This document shows, in pieces, positions 1 through 9,819 of a stretch of 64,000 nucleotides of DNA (its first letter is position 1; every line of letters starts with the position of its first letter). Position numbers and translations under genes: made by a program. Location: the NCBI GenBank assembly GCA_037952775.1, contig JBANAY010000003.1, positions 17,980,001 to 18,044,000 on the forward strand, given 5' to 3'. This DNA is from Clonostachys chloroleuca. Its lineage: Eukaryota > Ascomycota > Sordariomycetes > Hypocreales > Bionectriaceae. The notes below the pieces were generated by a model, which ran no database searches, was not told the origin of the DNA, and was given only the letters and a program-made list of their open reading frames with translations.

Positions 1-128
1 ACCTCCAGAGCAAGATCGTCCGTGCCAAAGAACGGTTCGAGGCTGAGCTGGGACCTATAAGAGAAAAGCTGGAAGCGGAGGCGGAGATAAAAGAAGGGTT
101 CAAGCCAAAGGTTTACAAGGACCGGTAG
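1..128 (+). CDS. 3' end of an unidentified protein (partial)
   Basis: The window opens inside a reading frame on the plus strand whose first complete codon is at position 3 and whose TAG stop is at 126-128. About 41 residues are visible. They are strongly charged and helix-prone (ERFEAELGPIREKLEAEAE), ending in a basic tail, FKPKVYKDR. Such a helical acidic/basic C-terminus suits a coiled-coil or a small mitochondrial or ribosomal protein, but I do not recognise it. The frame could also be the last exon of a longer gene. It is transcribed towards the 3' end of BPL1, which lies on the opposite strand. Confidence 0.55.
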   Translation, partial: LQSKIVRAKERFEAELGPIREKLEAEAEIKEGFKPKVYKDR

Positions 129-561
129 GCGATGGACCGGAGGGGAAAGCAGCATGCTTGAAACGACCTCCCCAAAAAAAATTCACGACTTCTCGGGTTA
201 CCCCTCCCCTTGTTCTGGCCCTGTTTGACAAAGCCCATCCAGGAGCCGGCAGGGTTGACACATCGTGGGCCTGAGGCGCGGAAACGAAAAATCTATTGCG
301 AGGGAAAACCACCCTCCCATGTATTACATGTACATCTTCTCTCTACTGCAGCATGGCACGGCGTTTCTGGACTGATAGATAATAAGGGCTCGCAGAGTCA
401 ATGACCGGTGGCTGGGCTAGACGAAACCAGAAAAAAAGGCCTTTTTTAGTAGTCTATAGTGTAAATATACTTTGTCCACTATACTCCGTTCTGCATGCAG
501 CAGTGTCCGGCTTTTGAATGATAAGAAAGTGCCTTGCTATCCAAGGCAATGCCGTGAGGCT
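129..561. other. Convergent intergenic spacer
   Basis: This 433-bp spacer lies between the stop of the left-edge gene and the stop of BPL1. It contains A/T-rich stretches around 420-480 that suit 3' processing of both genes. I see no coding signal. Confidence 0.6.
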
Positions 562-2783
562 CTATAGTTTTTTCCGGAGCAGTCCCTTCCAGTAATCAAA
601 ACTGTTTTCGTCGCTCTGCAGCGCCCAGAGTTTTCCGGTGCCTCTTCCGTGCATGTCGATCTCTTCAACACGGAGCATCCCCCAATCCCTTGTGATGCCG
701 AGAACTCTGGCTCTGACACCACCTTCTGCCTCCAGGGTCACTTCCTGCCCAGTATGCAACCAGTGTTTGTAGTAGCGTTTCTCAAGGTCGGTTGAAAAGC
801 CCTGGCGAAGGAATTGGGCATGTAGGGACTCGAAAGTGGTCAAGAAGCGTGCCAGTAACGTCTCGATACGCAAAGGTGCGACGCCCGGGGGAGGAGATCC
901 GAAAGAGATATCGTGGGTTTCCGATTGGTGGCGTTTACACCGACGCCCAGGACGGTCTGATAGTTACCGTTGAAATAGGCACATTGTGACAAGATGCCAC
1001 CGATTTTGGTATAAGTCGGTTGGTTCTTGGGCGAGGTTGGATCGAGGGCATCTATACGAAATGGAATAAGTGCATGTCTCAACCGACACCGTTTCGTAGG
1101 CTGAACGTACATATGTCATTTGGCCATTTTAGTTTCACGGGCATTGCTTCGTAGCCCTCATCGTAGGATTGGATGGCTTCCACAGTCGCAATAGCGGCGA
1201 GATACTGGAAAAATACAATGGGATGGGACATTGACAGATGGCCTGGATGATTGATAATTGTTGAGAAGATGAGACAGCCCGGCGGTGCAATGAAGACGTT
1301 TGTTCCGCGTCCGCGTGCAGCAACTTGAGTCGTAGCAGCGACAGTGAAACCTGTGGGAAGCTGCTCTAGCAACTTGGGATTCCTGCTCTGTTTTTAGCAT
1401 CTTGGATAAAGGGTGACTGGGACACGTTCATACTTCTCCACGATAGTGTTAGTGCTGGTCAAAACCTCGCCGTACATCAGAATGCTTCCCCAACCCTCTG
1501 GCTTGCCTTCGAGCAATTGGTACTTCTTTAGGCTGGAGTAATATAATTTGTGGTCGAACTGAGGTGTTTCGCCTACGGAAGGCAATGAACTCTCATGACA
1601 GACAAGCTCTTTGATAACTTTGCTGTAATCCACAAAATGATTGCCATCGGTGGTAGGAAGTGACGATTTTAGTTCACTCATGTCAAGAGATGTCTCGTCA
1701 CTGCGGATCCTGAAGGTGTCAACCTCGCCCCTGATAAACTCTTGACCGTCTTCTTTCTCAATGATGGAGTTCCAAGAACTGAGAAGCTCCGAAACCTCGG
1801 AGTTATTGATCGAGGTGAGATGTAGACTGGACAAGGCAGGCAAACCCCCGCCCCCTTGGACAGGCTCAAGGCCTAATTTAGTGAAGAGCCCGCGCAGCAA
1901 GGACATCCTAGCAGCATCAGCAGCCCCAATACTTTCAATGAGTTTATCGTAGTTGGGTACATTGGGATGCGGGTTCAGATTTGCCGGAGAAAACCTGTCG
2001 AGGTAGAATGAGCTTGAAGTTAGATATCTTGATAGGCATTACCGAGACTTACTCAGGGTGAGGGCCGCTCAAGACGACTCTGCCATTGCCGAATTTTGAG
2101 AATATAATGGCTGCCTTTCCATCACCTCCATCGACATCGATATCTTCATCGTAGGAAGCCAGGACCTCAACCTTGTTGCCGCCGACTGTCTTTGCATCAA
2201 CAAAGACCCCACCTCCGTTGAAGTACGATACGGCCTGGTCAGGTACTTCGCCTCCAAGGAGTTGGGGTTCAGTCCTGAGCTTGACTGCCCGCGCGCCGCC
2301 CTCTCCACGATACTCAAAGCCCTTGAAAGCACCGCCTCGGCACGTGCCCGGGAAGAAGCCAAGCTCGCGGCTCCCAATTACCTCCATCCCCTTGTTCCCA
2401 ACCTCAAATTCGCATCTACGGCAGCCGTAATAAGATCCGGCACAGAAGCCTAGGAACGAACCCCCTCGGCGGACGTAATCGCTGATGCGCCGGTTGCCCT
2501 CGCCATTGAGGACCCGACAGTAGCCGAGGTCGGCGCCGCCAGGTATCACCAGCAGGGCACAGGTGGGAGCCCATGGCTCTTTGAGAATGACGGATTCACT
2601 GATGGGAATGACTGCATAATTGGGCGATAGGAGCTGGCGCAAGGTGAAGATGCAATGCCTGACAGATTCGGAGGTGGTCCCGGTACCTTTGCACGAATGA
2701 GATGAGGGGCTCCGTGAGAATCAGTAGTTTTGGAGGGGATATTGACCTGTGTACACAAGGACATTCAGTTTCCTAGTTGCCAT
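562..2783 (-). CDS. BPL1: Biotin--protein ligase (holocarboxylase synthetase)
   Basis: Biotin-protein ligase uses ATP to activate biotin and attaches it to a lysine of acetyl-CoA and pyruvate carboxylases in the cytosol. Five exons read 2783-2747, 2686-2053, 1994-1434, 1382-1111 and 1051-562, giving about 664 aa, normal for fungal BPL1. The N-terminus (MATRKLNVLVYTG...) leads into the glutamine-amidotransferase-like BPL_N domain with GGADLGYCRVLNGEGNRRI and FLGFCAGSYYG. The catalytic domain has RGRGTN (biotin/ATP loop), KLKWPNDIYALDP, KIGGILSQ and VLGVGVNATN; the C-terminal SH3-like domain follows. The frame breaks once: a G5 run at 887-891 (C5 on the coding strand) needs one more base to join SLSDLLP to PGVAPLRIETLLARF. 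The alternative, a 77-nt GT-AG intron over this spot, would remove the conserved GVGVN asparagine. It is divergent from COA4 across 309 bp. Confidence 0.93.
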
Positions 2784-3092
2784 GTTGGAATGTACCGCCA
2801 ATATGAAAAAAAGGGATCGGAGATTGGCTAAGTATGAAATGAAATAAAATAAATGTTGTAATAAGGAGAGAGTGTAGAATGGCGGAGAGAAAAAGAAAGT
2901 ATGAAACAGCTTGGGGCTCTGTCACTGGGACATGAAATGCTCGGTAAGTTAGTACTATTTGTAGAGTTGGTACGAAAATATACTGTGTGTTAGGTGATTA
3001 TGAGACCACTTGTTCTTGCAAAAATTCAATCCTGTTGTCTCAGCCCACTGGACGAAACAGAAGCAGGCCGAATTGCAGCCAAGGCCTCGAAT
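2784..3092. promoter_or_regulatory. Shared divergent promoter of BPL1 and COA4
   Basis: These 309 bp separate the ATG of BPL1 (minus) from the ATG of COA4 (plus) and must hold both promoters. The stretch is A-rich on the plus strand (2805-2880). No specific operator is recognised. Confidence 0.5.
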
Positions 3093-3639
3093 ATGTCTGC
3101 CAAGGAAGAAGCAAGGAAGGAGGACGCGACGCAAGTCGAAGACGATGATGAACCAGATGAGTGGTGAGTTTTGTTGAGGCCAGGCGCTACCTGAGCCGAT
3201 GCTCCGAGGTCGTTAGCATCTATCTCATGGACGCTGACACGGCTGCCAACCAGGGACAAGCGAATCTTTAGCACAGGATGTGCCGGTGAGTTCACTGTTT
3301 CTTATTGTGTGCCTATATCTACGCCTCTCGAATTCCTGGCACTGCTGCTGCGTGCGGGTGTCTTCTCTCTCCTTGGCCTTGTTGGCCCTGTATCCCTTCG
3401 CTGGCGGTGTACAGCTTCAGCTAACAACAACGAATGCCATATAGATGAAAACGCCAAGATGACAGACTGCTACTTTGAGAAAAAAGACTGGAGAGCATGT
3501 ACCGAAGAGGTCAGTCCTACTTACTCAGTCCATACCACATCTCTTGCCGCATGCTCACATCAATGGGTAGATGGCCCAATTCAGAGAGTGCTGGAAGAGC
3601 CATGGCAACAATGAGCGAACAGGCACCAAAGATGCCTAG
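3093..3639 (+). CDS. COA4: Twin Cx9C protein, cytochrome c oxidase assembly factor COA4-like
   Basis: Proteins of this family sit in the mitochondrial intermembrane space, are oxidised by the Mia40 relay and help assemble cytochrome c oxidase. Four short exons (3093-3163, 3254-3285, 3445-3509, 3571-3639) splice to 78 aa. An acidic N-terminus (EDDDEPDEWDKRI) is followed by STGC, then C-x9-C (CADENAKMTDC), the linker YFEKKDWRA, a second C-x9-C (CTEEMAQFREC) and WKSHGNNERTG. The order D-E-W-D-x-R-I, then TGC, then two Cx9C helices with W between them matches Coa4/Cmc3. All three introns have GTGAGT or GTCAGT donors and CAG/TAG acceptors, and the joined frame is continuous. No single exon is long enough to stand out, so gene finders may miss it. 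Confidence 0.9.
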
Positions 3640-4011
3640 AGCTAGAGCTACGCTTGTGCAAGCCTCACACATTGAGGATAGAGAGACAGACCCCCCGCTT
3701 TCCTATAATTGTATACTATTGTAACCGACTGTTTAATCTTGTACCAATTCCAGTCACTTCTTTCAATTTTCAAGATACAATTATCTACCGCCAAGGTTGC
3801 ATGTCCTCAAAGTACAGGCAATTGGCGGCTTGCACTATTCTAGCTCTCCTCGAACCAATCAAGGGACGGTCCCCACTTATGACGGCAGCTTGATCCAGTG
3901 CAAAAAAATATTGAGGTTGCACAAACATCCAACCTCAGAATCCCGACTTACATCTTTCATTTGCAACATCTTCCCCCAATTCGCCCCATTGCAACCTCAG
4001 TGCAGGCGGTA
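3640..4011. other. Intergenic, MGM101 5' region
   Basis: 372 bp between COA4 and MGM101. It carries the COA4 3' UTR and the MGM101 promoter/leader. An in-frame extension upstream of the MGM101 ATG exists, but its content is not transit-peptide-like. Nothing else is seen. Confidence 0.5.
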
Positions 4012-5212
4012 ATGTTTTCCCTCCGCAGAACGCTGCCCGCCCTCCCGAGGCAGGCAGCTGGGCGTGCCTTCGTCGCTCGGCCAGTCACCCGCCCAATAAG
4101 TGGTTTCTCCTCCAGTGATTCCCCTTCACCAGCACAACCAGCTTCGAATTCCGCGACAGGTAACTCGACACCAGACTCGACTCCCGCGACAGGCAGCTCA
4201 ACGCCAGCTTCGGCCCCAGAGACCGCACCGGTAGACGCTAAGCCTGTGCAGACGCCAGCGGCAGAGGCCGCAAATGGACCAAGCGCACAGCCAGCAACAG
4301 CTGCATCGGTGAAGAGACCAGTGCCAGTAAGGAGATCAGTGCCTTTGAAGAAGCCACTTCCAGCAAAAAAACCGGCCGCACACAGTCACCAGTCCCCGGT
4401 GCCACGGCGTCCGGAGCCCACAACTCTCGACAAGGCGGAACGCAATGAAGCCCAGGCTTCCCGACTCGTTCCCGGCACTTCAGGCAGACCACCCCCTTGA
4501 AAGATCTGCTGCAGGAGGTCCGGGCCCCCACGAGCCCCATGAAGAACACCTACGAGGCCAAGACCGTCACCGTCTCCCACCCCAAGGAGCATGCGACGGC
4601 GAACGACATCGACGTACCCTGGGACACCAGCTTCCACGGCATCTCCACCCGGCCCGTGACCGCGGGGCAGTTCAAGGTCCTGATGCGGCCCATCGACGAG
4701 GAGGACATCGAGGTCAAGCCCGACGGCATCATCTACCTCCCCGAGATCAAGTACAGGCGGCGGCTGAACGAGGCCTTCGGTCCAATGGGCTGGGGCATGA
4801 TCCCCAAGAGCGACCCCATAATCAACGGGCCCGTGGTGACCCGAGAGTACGCTCTCATTGTCGACGGCCGGTAAGCACATCCTTTTTTGGTGGAGATGGG
4901 AAACTTCTCGTAGAAGACGGAGTACTGATCTTGAAACACTACAGGTTCGTCTCCCAAGCGCAGGGCGAAAACCACTTCTACAACGAGGAAGGTATACCTT
5001 CAGCGGTCGAGGGCTGCAAGTCGAACGCCCTGATGCGATGCTGCAAGGATCTGGGCATCGCGTCCGATCTCTGGGACCCTCGATTCATCCGATCATTCAA
5101 GAAGGAAAAGATGGAGGAGGTCTGGGTCGAGCACCAGGTCACCAAGAAGAAGCGGGTATTGTGGTTCAAGAAGGGCCAAGTCGAAGTGGCGTATCCCTTC
5201 AAGCGAACTTGA
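4012..5212 (+). CDS. MGM101: Mitochondrial genome maintenance protein MGM101
   Basis: MGM101 is a Rad52-like single-strand annealing protein of mitochondrial nucleoids needed for mtDNA repair and stability. The chosen ATG gives a basic, Ser/Arg/Leu-rich presequence (MFSLRRTLPALPRQAAGRAF). A disordered Pro/Ala/Ser linker follows, then the core: DGIIYLPEIKYRRRLNEAFG, GWGMIPKSD, VVTREYALIVDGR, EGCKSNALMRCCKDLGIAS, LWDPRFIRSFKKE, WVEHQVTKKKRVLWFKKGQ and a YPFKRT end. Exon 2 joins exon 3 through intron 4871-4944. The linker and core lie in different frames. They join in frame if 4327-4487 is an intron (donor GTAAGG, acceptor GGCAG), giving exons 4012-4326, 4488-4870 and 4945-5212 and 321 aa. The removed piece is itself open in the linker frame until 4500, so a frameshift remains possible. 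Confidence 0.9.
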
Positions 5213-5599
5213 GGCGGCAGTCACCGCCCAGCAGATGAATCTAGACTTGAGTTGGGAAAAAGTACCGCACAGCGGGACGGACAACTGTAAAAATAGAGGG
5301 GCGATTGGTAGGTCTATTGTACGATATTAATAGATGGGAAAGACCGCCACTGTACACGAGATACCGGACTAGCTATCAAGAATAAGCGAGTTTCTGTATA
5401 TAATCCCGTTGGACTGGACTTGCTGCGCCTGAATCAGAACAACCAACGATACCGCCTAGGCCACTTTGTCCTGCTACAAGGAATGATGCCCAATGACGCC
5501 GTGTAAAGCCTGTGAGGATCCGTCTACCCTAACAAAACGAGCACGCCAAACAAGACCTACTCCCCGACAATTCGTTTCTCGCAGGTGGAGGTTACTGTT
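5213..5599. other. Convergent 3' spacer
   Basis: 387 bp between the stops of MGM101 (plus) and the HVA22-family gene (minus). It includes AT-rich segments near 5283-5335 and 5395-5405 that could serve polyadenylation. No coding signal is seen. Confidence 0.55.
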
Positions 5600-6850
5600 C
5601 TACTTGTCTACACCAGAACTGGTTCCTGGTTCAGAGCCGGCGCCCCAGCCCCAGGGCACCCAAGAGCCTCCTTTGCCGCCGGGCGTGTTTCGCTTCCGGA
5701 TGGAGCTCTCGTCTTCTGCGCCACTCTCTGCCTCGATCTTCTCGAAGTCGGCCTCGCTGCGGCTCTTGTTAAGCCCGCCCCAGATGCCGCCTCCAACTCG
5801 TTGGGTGGGCTCGTCGTCACCACCGTCCATGCTCATTGAGGAGGGGCGCTCAGCGGCCTGGTTTTGCAGAGCTAGCGCCTCCTGGTCGAGCGCGGAGAGA
5901 AGGGTATTCAGGCGCTCGCGCTGGATCTCGATAAAGCTCATCTTCTCGCCTGATGACTTCAGGTCTGATGGGATGAGTTTATCTCTGTTAATGGAGCCCC
6001 CGCTGCCGTTTCCGGCAGCCGCGCCCGAGGCAGCCGCGACGGCTCCAGCGAGTATACTGTAGATGTCGGTCCCTGCTGTGGCGGAGCCCGTCCATCTAGC
6101 TGTGGGAACACTAAACCGAGCAAGGAGAGACTGGGTGTAACTCTGCGGGCCGGTCGGTTCTGGGGTTGGCGGGGTTGGCTTGGTGGGTGGAAGACCCAGG
6201 ACTTTGGTCTTGATGTACTCGATGGCATTTTTGAGGTAGGCTATGCCTGCAGCCTTGAGGCGCTCGTGCGCACTGGCAATGAACTCGTCGATATGGCCCT
6301 CGTTGTCCTCGAGGAAAGGGTGGACATATCTTTCGTAGAGCTCGCGCGCGCCTTGGGTTTGTGGAAGGATCAGGTAGAGGAGGAAGAGAAGGCGGATATA
6401 TCCGTAGAAGGGGATCCTATCGATTGGGGTTTAGTTAGCGGGGTGGGATGAGGCAAGCTGTGCGACCCAGATGAAAGCGAAAGACAAGTCTGGAAGACAA
6501 GTCAAGATCGAGTTGGATTTGTCAAACGTACCATACGAGGATGAATGATACCCAAGATTCAGCCAGCAAGCAGCAGCTGAAGACGACCCAGTACATGAGC
6601 CATGGTGTCAACTGGGCGGGATCGGAGGTCTTGAGGGCTTTGTAGGATGCGAAGATGGGGAACAGGAAGGACGCGACAGATCTAAGTTGTGCGCTCGCGC
6701 AAGCAGGCGCGATAATGTCAGTATGCGCTCGCAGACGGCTGGGTGGTGACAGTGACGTTGGTGTGGTGGGCGCAACGCCGCCATGGCGGGGCATCTTGGA
6801 GGGTCGTGTGGGCGGACTTACGATAAGAGCATGGGCAAGAGGTCGAACAT
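5600..6850 (-). CDS. TB2/DP1/HVA22-family ER membrane-shaping protein
   Basis: This family (yeast Yop1, REEP proteins, plant HVA22) inserts hairpins in ER tubules and curves the membrane. Three exons (6850-6822, 6681-6532, 6416-5600) splice in frame to about 331 aa. The start MFDLLPMLLSSVASFLFP leads into the signature core: ASYKALKTSD, then QLTPWLMYWVVFSCCLLAES (first hairpin), WVSFILVWIPFYGYIRLLFL (second) and LPQTQGARELYERYVHPFL. An amphipathic helix follows (HIDEFIASAHERLKAAG). The long C-terminal half is low-complexity: Pro/Thr linker, an Ala/Gly stretch, an Ile/Glu/Arg helix and a Gly/Ser-rich acidic tail. This makes it longer than Yop1 (about 180 aa) and typical of the second HVA22 paralogue of filamentous fungi. 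Intron 1 (140 bp, GTAAGT) lies after ten codons. Confidence 0.88.
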
Positions 6851-8028
6851 GGCTGTGGAATCTAGGGAGGCACAAGCCTCGGCGTCGCCAACTCGGTGAA
6901 TGGATGTGAGCGATGCTAAACTAGAGACGAGGAAATCCAAGGGCGGGATTTCACATCAAAGAAGAAAAAGAAGGCATTGAAGACGCAGAGAGATAAGTAG
7001 GAGGCGGATGTCAGGAACAAACTACCCCCCTCGCAAACAGATTAGCGTTCAGCTAAGCCTAGCAGCAAGGCCTGGTGACGGTGGGACGTGATTTTCGGGT
7101 CCCCGCAGCGGGCGGGTTGTCAGTGGAACGCTGGAATGGGTGCTAATAGGCTGAGTAAATCGGTGCCGCAGGGCTGCTGTGCAGTGTGAGCAGCGCGCTT
7201 TGGTTACGAGGTGCTTTATCGGTGGCGGGGCTGGTTATCACCCGCACTGTCGGGCGCGCGTGACATTGAGGGGCAACTCACGCGTGCTGGCGATGATGGA
7301 ATGCGCGGCTAGTAGCGGGTCTTATTGGACCTACACTGTGACGGGCTGTGTAATGAGGAAGAGCAGGCAAATGAGGCTCGTGAGGCTCGTCATGAGAGAG
7401 AGAGACGGCGATGAGTGGCCATCAGGCTCGCCCGTCTCGACTTTTAAGGTTCCCTCTTAATGAGGCCAGGTATGAGATCAGCACCAAACCACCTCCGCGC
7501 AGACGTAGCTCCAGCAGGTGCCTAACGCTCTCCGTTGCCCTAATGACACGCGCCTACCTGCTGCCCGCTTTCGCGGATAGCTGCATCGTCCCGATGCTGG
7601 GTGCCTAATCGCAACACCGAAATCACTCACTAACTGGTAAACGTGTCTCCTATCTGTGGTGTATGAGAACTCAACCAGTCTTAAGCCAGTGACAAGTGTC
7701 CTTTTGAGCTCATGCCTGTGATTCTGCAGCAGGCTCTGCATAAACAATACCTGCGGTGGCCCGGCCGTGCCCCAGTTGGGCTCACCAGCATCTTGGTGTC
7801 CAAAGTGGCAGGGAAGGAGCTTTTGACTCAGAGTTGGGCCACTTTCTCCCTCGAAGCCAGCCAAGAACTCCTCGTCAGTCATGGAAATGGGACATTCGCA
7901 CTTCATCCTACCCTAAAGGGCGAAGAACTGCTTCAGCTCTGGGTAAATAATAAATCCAGAAATTTATGATTGCGTGGAAACTGTGCAATTATATTATCGA
8001 ATTACCTATCTAATATGTCGTGAACCTT
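6851..8028. other. Intergenic region upstream of the HVA22-family gene
   Basis: 1.18 kb holding the HVA22-family promoter and the 3' side of the monooxygenase gene. The segment 7020-7330 is GC-rich. Apart from the weak open frame listed at 7478-7906, I see no coding signal, RNA gene or repeat. Confidence 0.4.
7478..7906 (-). CDS. Possible small protein, unrecognised
   Basis: An ATG-initiated open frame of 142 codons on the minus strand in an otherwise empty gap. The first 45 residues look protein-like (MTDEEFLAGFEGESGPTLSQK). The C-terminal part is Arg/Cys/Ser-rich and reads like translated non-coding DNA. It could be the first exon of a short gene or chance. I recognise no domain or family, and no intron rescues a longer frame that I could see. 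Confidence 0.18.
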   Translation of the reverse strand: MKCECPISMTDEEFLAGFEGESGPTLSQKLLPCHFGHQDAGEPNWGTAGPPQVLFMQSLLQNHRHELKRTLVTGLRLVEFSYTTDRRHVYQLVSDFGVAIRHPASGRCSYPRKRAAGRRVSLGQRRALGTCWSYVCAEVVWC

Positions 8029-9687
8029 TTAGTTGCTATTGGTTGCATAGGAGGCTTTCGATAGAGCCTCAGTCAATGCTTTCACCGGCTCGTCTAGCTT
8101 TTCTATCACTTTCCATGCAATAACTCCATCAGGGCGAACCAATGCCGCTCCATTTTCGCTCAACCCGTAGACATCATTGAATTTACCCTCAACCTCTTCC
8201 ACAATATCCTTCCCAACACAAGCAAATTTGACGGTTATTCCAAGACTCTTCGCTGCTGACTCGACTGGTTGCTGCCACCCCTCATCACTCGAAATCACAA
8301 CCCATTCGGTGCCGAAAAGATCAAGTGTTGAGATTGTCTCACCATCTTTTCGCAGAAAGACATGTGCTGCCCTTGTGCCGGGCTGGGCCTTCCATTCAGT
8401 GGGGACCTTGGCAAGAGGGAGGTTTTCTCCCGATCCGAGAATACCATTTGAGTGATAGATCTGGCCAAATTCCAGAGCGTTATCGTCCAGGATTTCTGCG
8501 TCCTTGCCAGGCCACTCTAGGTCCTTCGCATACCGCCGGTAGTCCTGTCGAGCAAAGATCTGATCATGCCGGACAACGGCAACAGGCTGACGCTCTTGGG
8601 TATATGTCTCGAGGATCTCTGTTCGGGACTTCCCCTGAAGGACAGAGGCTAACTTCCACGCCAGATTGTGGACATCGGCGATGCCAGTGTTGGCACCGAA
8701 GCCAGCGCGGTTTGGAGGCAATGCGTGGACTGCATCGCCAGCGAGGAAAACTCTCCCGGAAGAGTACTTGTCGGCAACCAGACCACCAATGTCCCACTGA
8801 CCAGTCGTGATGAACTCGACATCATCGACTGTAAGTTCAGGAAGCCCAGTGGCCTTTCGAATCAAGCCCAGTTTCGTCTCAGGACTATTAATGTCTTCAG
8901 TAGTCCCGTCACTCCACGCCAACATCCAACGACCCTCGCCGTATGTGGTCATGAAGGCCTCGAATTCCCCATTCTGGATTTGGAACTGGGAGTAGCCATG
9001 GTCAAGATAATGGTTGATACGGGGGCATTTGAATAGGATGCTCCGCAGAGCCCTTAGGATACCAACTCCCTGGCGTTTGATGCCGAGTTTTTCTCGAACT
9101 GGGCTGCGTGCCCCATCGCACGCCACGAGATACTGGCCCCGCAGCGAGTACTCAGTTCCGTCGGGATTCGTCGCCGTCACTGTGACGCCTTGGTCATCCT
9201 GGGTCCAGTCCAGCACCTTGTGGCCCAGCCTGAGCTCGGCACCAAGCCTGGTAGCATGAGTCCGGAGAACTGGCTCGATGATGTCTTGAGCAACGGCAAC
9301 TCCCTGGACGTGAGAGTAGACTGGACCCGGGGGAGGGCCTTTGGGAGCTTCTTTGTCCCTTTTCTCGCTACTGGGAGGTGCAGATGCAGTTTTCTTTTCG
9401 GTCCAGGCGACCTCGTTCTCCCACTTTCCAGAGAGACTTTCGACAACGACTCGCTTTGGTGGACCGCCCTTCCACATAATGCCCTGGAGATCTTCAGATA
9501 CGCCGACAGTCTTCAGCATCTCGATGGTGCGGGCCGTATAACCGACCGCCCGAGGATGAAGGGCGCTGGAGGGGTGTCGCTCGAGGACAACCACGGGGAC
9601 ATTCCAGTGCGAGAGAAAGAGCGCGGCAGACAGGCCGACAAGGCTGCCGCCTATCACAATGACTGGGTAATCATGAGACTGTGCCAT
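8029..9687 (-). CDS. FAD-dependent aromatic monooxygenase (PheA/TfdB-type)
   Basis: A single-exon flavoprotein of 552 aa, start ATG at 9687; upstream in-frame codons are non-ATG. Class A flavin monooxygenases use NAD(P)H and O2 to hydroxylate phenols or polyketide rings. The N-terminal Rossmann dinucleotide motif reads VIGGSLVGLSAALFLSH with the acidic end of strand 2 in VVVLERH. The DG motif is YLVACDGARSPVREKLGI and the GD motif is RVFLAGDAVHALPPNRAGFG, followed by NTGIADVHNLAWKLASVL. The last 150 residues match the thioredoxin-like dimerisation domain of phenol hydroxylases and RdmE-type hydroxylases. No polyketide synthase or other tailoring gene is nearby, so a stand-alone catabolic or detoxifying hydroxylase is as likely as a secondary-metabolism role. 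It reads in the same direction as the rhodopsin gene 0.9 kb upstream. Confidence 0.92.
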   Translation of the reverse strand: MAQSHDYPVIVIGGSLVGLSAALFLSHWNVPVVVLERHPSSALHPRAVGYTARTIEMLKTVGVSEDLQGIMWKGGPPKRVVVESLSGKWENEVAWTEKKTASAPPSSEKRDKEAPKGPPPGPVYSHVQGVAVAQDIIEPVLRTHATRLGAELRLGHKVLDWTQDDQGVTVTATNPDGTEYSLRGQYLVACDGARSPVREKLGIKRQGVGILRALRSILFKCPRINHYLDHGYSQFQIQNGEFEAFMTTYGEGRWMLAWSDGTTEDINSPETKLGLIRKATGLPELTVDDVEFITTGQWDIGGLVADKYSSGRVFLAGDAVHALPPNRAGFGANTGIADVHNLAWKLASVLQGKSRTEILETYTQERQPVAVVRHDQIFARQDYRRYAKDLEWPGKDAEILDDNALEFGQIYHSNGILGSGENLPLAKVPTEWKAQPGTRAAHVFLRKDGETISTLDLFGTEWVVISSDEGWQQPVESAAKSLGITVKFACVGKDIVEEVEGKFNDVYGLSENGAALVRPDGVIAWKVIEKLDEPVKALTEALSKASYATNSN

Positions 9688-9819
9688 GTTTGGGCTACAA
9701 GAATTAAAGAATTGTATGCGGCTGGGTGAGGTCACACTTGTTCCTGGTCGTGTAAGCAGTTGGTTCTATCGGTCGATTGACTGATTGCTTGCTTCCTCAT
9801 TTTTCATCGATTGAGCGTG

